Shown here: positions 60,789 to 64,000 of the stretch, piece after piece | Numbering within the stretch: position 1 is the stretch's first letter | Layout of the letters: every line of letters starts with the position of its first letter | From: Rhodosalinus sp041365695 | GTDB taxonomy: Bacteria > Pseudomonadota > Alphaproteobacteria > Rhodobacterales > Rhodobacteraceae | Assembly (NCBI RefSeq): GCF_041365695.1 | Contig: NZ_JBGFSJ010000003.1 | Coordinates: 62,001-126,000 of the forward strand | DNA: 64,000 nt | Direction of reading: 5' to 3' | Position numbers and translations under genes: made by a program | The notes under the pieces: generated by a model | Database searches by the model: none | Told to the model about the DNA's origin: nothing | The model's input: only the letters and a program-made list of their open reading frames with translations

Positions 60789-62294
60789 CTAGCCCTCCGG
60801 GCTCGCGTCGTGTCCGACAAGCCGGTCGATGGGGGAGTAGTCGTCGGTCAGCACCCCTGCGCCCGTCTCGCGCAGCAGATTATCGAGGAACGCGTCGGAC
60901 AGGACGGCGAAGCGGGTCGGCGCGGGCGCGGGCACCGTGAAGGCCGAGAAGGCGGAGGGCGCCGCGCCTGCCGCCAGCACGAAAACCCGTCGCTCGCCCG
61001 GTGCGGGCGGGGTGGCCTCGGTCCAGATCTCGACCGACGGGAAGACGGCGCGCAGCGTGGCCACGATCGCGGCCAGCGCGTCGAGACGGTGCTCGAAATC
61101 CACGACATTCATCAGGTAGACCCCGCCGGGCGTCATGCGCTCGCGGACCAGCTCGAAGAATTCCCGCGTCACGAGATGGGCCGGCACCGCGATGTCGGTG
61201 AAGGCATCGCCCACGATCACGTCGTAGCGCGCGGGATCCTCGCGCAGCGCGCGGCGCGCGTCGGCATGAAGGATGCGCGCGCTCTCGGGGTCGAACCAGA
61301 AATCGCGCGCCGCGGTGCGGGTCACCGCGGGGTCGATCTCGGCCACGGTGATCGGCCCCGCGGCGCGCGCGGCCCAGGCGCGCGGCACCGAGTAGGAGCC
61401 GCCGCCGATGAAGAAGCTCGAGAATTCCCGGCCCTCCATGCGCCCCCGCGCGATGCGGTCGAGCATTGCGGTGTACTCGGTGAACATCACCAGCGGCGCG
61501 TCGCGCGCGCTGATGCCGTGGGCCAGGTGGTCGAGCACCATCAGGTTCACGGGGCGGGCGGCGTCGGCGGCGATATCCACGGTGCGGATGCAGTAATACT
61601 GGCTTTCCGTGTCGCAGACGGCGGCGCGCGCGAGGCCGGTCGCGGCCAGCGCCACGGCCGCGGCGCCGGCGAGGGTGGAGCCCGCGCCGGGACGCACGCG
61701 CCCCATCCAGAAGCAGAGCGCGGCGGATCCCACGTAGAAGACCGTGACCACGGCGAGGGTGAGCGTCGAGCCGAGCCAGGCGATGAAGACGAACCCCGCA
61801 AGCAGCGTGCCCGCGATCGCGCCGATGGCGCCCGCGGCGAACATCGCGCCGAGCGCGGGGCCGGACCGGTCGCTTTCGCTCACGGCGATCTGCGCGAGCA
61901 CCGGCGCGGGGATGCCCGCGAAGAGAGACGGCAGGAAGAAGACGGCCGCCGCGAGCGCGGTGATCCCGGCAACCGGGTGGCCGGAGAGCGCCAGCACGGG
62001 ATCGGCCACGAGCCGCAGCAGCGCGACCGCCGCGCCCGTGGTGAGCGCCGCTGCGATAAGCGCCCAGCCCGTGCGCCGCAACGCCCCGGGCGCCGGGTGC
62101 TCGGCGATCCGCCCGCCCCACCAGTGCCCGGCAGAGAACCCTGCGAGCACGACCGCGATGATCGCCGTCCAGGTGTAAAGCGACATGCCGACATAGGGCG
62201 CCAGCATCCTCCCGGCGACAATCTCGACCACGAGGCTCGCGGCCGACACCCCGGCCTGCAGGATCACAAGAAGGGACAGCGGCGCACGGATCAT
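60789..62294 (-). CDS. membrane-anchored spermidine synthase-like protein
   Basis: 501-residue protein of the fused MFS/spermidine-synthase type. The N-terminal 215 residues hold about six transmembrane helices (VILQAGVSAASLVVEIVAGR at 10-29, and further at about 40-60, 75-95, 105-130, 145-175 and 180-200). The C-terminal domain resembles spermidine synthase: FIGGGSYSVPRAW in the nucleotide-binding loop, VAEIDPAVT, YDVIVGDAFTDIAVPAHLVTREFF. The classical catalytic Asp pairs are only partly recognisable, so polyamine synthesis is uncertain. The ATG following GTG CCG is taken as start. Convergent with sufS. Confidence 0.85.
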   Translation of the reverse strand: MIRAPLSLLVILQAGVSAASLVVEIVAGRMLAPYVGMSLYTWTAIIAVVLAGFSAGHWWGGRIAEHPAPGALRRTGWALIAAALTTGAAVALLRLVADPVLALSGHPVAGITALAAAVFFLPSLFAGIPAPVLAQIAVSESDRSGPALGAMFAAGAIGAIAGTLLAGFVFIAWLGSTLTLAVVTVFYVGSAALCFWMGRVRPGAGSTLAGAAAVALAATGLARAAVCDTESQYYCIRTVDIAADAARPVNLMVLDHLAHGISARDAPLVMFTEYTAMLDRIARGRMEGREFSSFFIGGGSYSVPRAWAARAAGPITVAEIDPAVTRTAARDFWFDPESARILHADARRALREDPARYDVIVGDAFTDIAVPAHLVTREFFELVRERMTPGGVYLMNVVDFEHRLDALAAIVATLRAVFPSVEIWTEATPPAPGERRVFVLAAGAAPSAFSAFTVPAPAPTRFAVLSDAFLDNLLRETGAGVLTDDYSPIDRLVGHDASPEG

Positions 62295-62436
62295 CGGCAC
62301 GAACCTCGTCTTCGGGGGAGTGGCCGACAGTTACGCGGTCGCCGCGCCTCGCGGCAAGGGCAAACCGGTGGGCGGCCCCGGGGGTCAAGTTTGGGTTTGC
62401 AGGGCCGCGCGGTTTTGCCTATACGGCTCGTCGCAG

Positions 62437-62513
<77 letters not shown>

Positions 62514-62600
62514 CCTTTCCCGCCTTTCAGTTTGGCCGGCCCCGGCTCGCGCCTGGCACGACGCGCTGCTTGCGGGCGCTGTCGGCGCGTGCCGCGCGCG

Positions 62601-63338
62601 TCAGACGCCGTATCGCGCGACGAAGTTCCGCAGTATGCGCTCGGGCCAGGTGACGGCGGCCGCGCGGCAGGCGATGGTCAGGGCATCGGCCTCCTCGGGA
62701 TGGAAATAGCCGCGCTCGCGGTAGATCCTGATCCTCAGCGCGAACACCTCGCCGTCGGCTTCGGGGTGGAATTGCGTGGCGTAGACGTTGCGGCGGTGCC
62801 GGACCATCTGGAACGGGCAGGGGCCCGACGTCACCAGCGCCGCCGCGTCGTTCGGAAGCGCCTCCATCGCTTCCTTGTGGCCCACGAGCGCGGCGAAGCT
62901 GTCGGGCAGGCCGTCGAGCAACGGATCGCCCCGCCCGTCGGGCGTCACCTCGCAGGCCACGGCGCCGACCGGCTCTGCGTAAAGACCCTTGCCCACCGGG
63001 GCGCCGAGATGCCGGCCGAGGATCCCGATCCCGTAGCAGCAGCCAAGAAAGGGCAGGTCGCGCGCGCAGATCTCCGGCATGAGGCCAAGGACCGCGGCCT
63101 CGATCCGCGCCTCGACCGGCGCCTTCTCCTCGGGCGGGTCGCTCACGCAGCCGGGCCCCCCGCCCACGATCACGCCGGCATAATCGTCGAGGTCGAGGTC
63201 GGCCGGAAGCGCCTCCTGGTCGAGCCGGACGCGCCGCGCGCGGTCGGGCGCGATCCCGCCCTTGTCGAGGAAGGCGCGGTATTCGTCGTCGGCGACCTCG
63301 GTCTCGGGGCGAAGCTGGAGGATCAGGAAGGGTTTCAT
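62601..63338 (-). CDS. class I glutamine amidotransferase (GMP synthase-like)
   Basis: 245-residue GATase1-fold protein. The nucleophile elbow is GCCYGIGILGRHLG with the catalytic Cys, and the His-Glu pair lies in YATQFHPEAD. GVIVGGGPGCVSDP forms the oxyanion strand. Stand-alone enzymes of this kind hydrolyse gamma-glutamyl compounds or support amidotransfer; the substrate is unknown. The ATG begins MKPFLILQLRPE behind AGGAGAG. It precedes the CoA-transferase gene in reading direction from the right, 64 bases away. Confidence 0.9.
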   Translation of the reverse strand: MKPFLILQLRPETEVADDEYRAFLDKGGIAPDRARRVRLDQEALPADLDLDDYAGVIVGGGPGCVSDPPEEKAPVEARIEAAVLGLMPEICARDLPFLGCCYGIGILGRHLGAPVGKGLYAEPVGAVACEVTPDGRGDPLLDGLPDSFAALVGHKEAMEALPNDAAALVTSGPCPFQMVRHRRNVYATQFHPEADGEVFALRIRIYRERGYFHPEEADALTIACRAAAVTWPERILRNFVARYGV

Positions 63339-63402
63339 CGGGCTCTCCTGGCGCGGGGAACGAGAGTGCCGCGTGCCGGTCCGGCAGGCAACCGCATGCC
63401 GT

Positions 63403-64000
63403 TCAGGCGGCGGGCACGGGGCCGCCCACCACGCCCTTGTCGAACAGCCGTCCGATCTCGCCCGAAGAAAGCCCGGCCACATCGGCGAGCACCTCTTCGG
63501 TGTGCTGGCCCAGCTGCGGGGCCGGCGCGGGATCCGCGCGCCGTGCGGCCGAGAACGCGAAAGGGCTTTGCGGCGTCAGAAGCTCGCCGATGCCCGGCTG
63601 ATCGATCCGGGTGAAGAGCGGGTTCTCGGTGGAAAGGTCGGGGTCTTCCTCCATCGCGGTACGGAAATCGCGGAAGACCGACCAGGCGACGCCCGCCTTG
63701 TCGAAGGCATCGGCGAAATCGGCCACCTTCCGCGCCGCGAACCAGGGTTCGAGGATCGCGGTGATCTCGTGGCGCGCATGCCAGCGCTCGCCTTCCTGCG
63801 ACAGGTCGCGGCCGAGTCTCCGGCCGAGCGCGTCCATCTCCTCCGCGGTTCCGGTGACGTCGAGCAGGCCGCGCCACTGGCGCTGCGTCAGCCCGACCAC
63901 CATCACCCGCCGCCCGCAGGCACAGACGAAGTCCTGCCCGTAGGCCCCGTAAAGCGCGTTGCCCGCCTTTGGCCGGCTCTGGCCGGTCAACTCCGTCTCG
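63403..64000 (-). CDS. CaiB/BaiF CoA-transferase family protein (5' end beyond window)
   Basis: About 199 C-terminal residues of a class III CoA-transferase. GNALYGAYGQDFVCACGRRVMVVGLTQRQW matches the region following the catalytic Asp domain, and QPGIGELLTPQSPFAF with GQHTEEVL is the family's C-terminal signature. Strings of this kind remind me of 2-methylfumaryl-CoA isomerase (mesaconyl-CoA C1-C4 CoA transferase), but most CaiB homologues, including alpha-methylacyl-CoA racemase and formyl-CoA transferase, are alike here. The active-site Asp is outside the window. The start codon is not visible. Confidence 0.82.
   Translation of the reverse strand, partial: ETELTGQSRPKAGNALYGAYGQDFVCACGRRVMVVGLTQRQWRGLLDVTGTAEEMDALGRRLGRDLSQEGERWHARHEITAILEPWFAARKVADFADAFDKAGVAWSVFRDFRTAMEEDPDLSTENPLFTRIDQPGIGELLTPQSPFAFSAARRADPAPAPQLGQHTEEVLADVAGLSSGEIGRLFDKGVVGGPVPAA

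Overview
The window is a stretch of chromosome from a high-GC alphaproteobacterium, almost certainly a member of the Rhodobacterales (Paracoccaceae/Roseobacteraceae). The evidence is the gene content and order: an iscR-iscS-sufB-ybjQ-sufC-sufD-(2 membrane genes)-sufS operon, an IscR with a single cysteine, the histidine phosphotransferase ChpT, L21 with a helix-hairpin-helix tail, olsB-olsA, usg, and a che operon led by a STAS gene. Nearly all of it is core chromosome; no plasmid, replication-origin, CRISPR or large genomic-island signature is visible.

Layout. 1-5731: valine/branched-chain degradation (3-hydroxyisobutyryl-CoA hydrolase, acyl-CoA dehydrogenase, mmsA) with a YbdK-type ligase and a divergent LysR regulator; TTGCAGGA-type elements occur at two of its promoter regions. 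5791-11167: CBS-domain protein, coaD, a tiny membrane protein, gap, DUF808 protein and transketolase, with LacI-type operators between gap and the DUF808 gene. 11387-14736: a ZapA/coiled-coil division pair, a Fe-S maturation pair (grxD, bolA), dsbB and a YqaA/DedA membrane protein. 14860-17284: tRNA-Leu(CAA), a lone tyrosine recombinase and tRNA-Asn(GTT). 17395-19662: MBL-fold hydrolase and an EnvZ-like kinase. 19863-28042: a compact chemotaxis operon (STAS, cheY, cheA, cheW, cheR, cheY, receiver-less cheB, cheD), a small convergent gene and a chemoreceptor. 28043-29398: an eroded prophage remnant (portal fragment, low-GC HIRAN gene) against tRNA-Ser(CGA).

29563-38234: DUF2059 protein, rplU-rpmA with promoter, leader and terminator, a GNAT, obgE-proB-proA, chpT, a DUF3553 protein and the ornithine-lipid pair olsB-olsA. 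38231-48054: ThiE-like, TrmJ-like, ctaA, M32 carboxypeptidase, gyrA, usg, a SYLF lipoprotein, hemB and a membrane protein. 48115-52757: mfd, a hypothetical and an alpha/beta hydrolase. 52789-60779: the isc-suf operon, with one palindrome over the iscR -10 and a second copy of the same palindrome inside the cysteine desulfurase gene. 60789-64000: spermidine-synthase-like membrane protein, tRNA-Arg(CCG), a class I glutamine amidotransferase and a CaiB/BaiF CoA-transferase cut by the window edge.

Functional logic: the left end feeds valine carbon to propionyl-CoA. grxD/bolA and the suf operon serve Fe-S supply, and hemB/ctaA serve haem. The che operon forms a complete signalling core in which many adjacent genes overlap at start/stop codons, so translational coupling is probably widespread. 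I found no clearly new system. The observations most worth checking are the palindrome inside the cysteine desulfurase gene, the two tRNA-linked mobile-element traces and the shared operator motif of the valine genes. All assignments come from reading the sequence without database searches.
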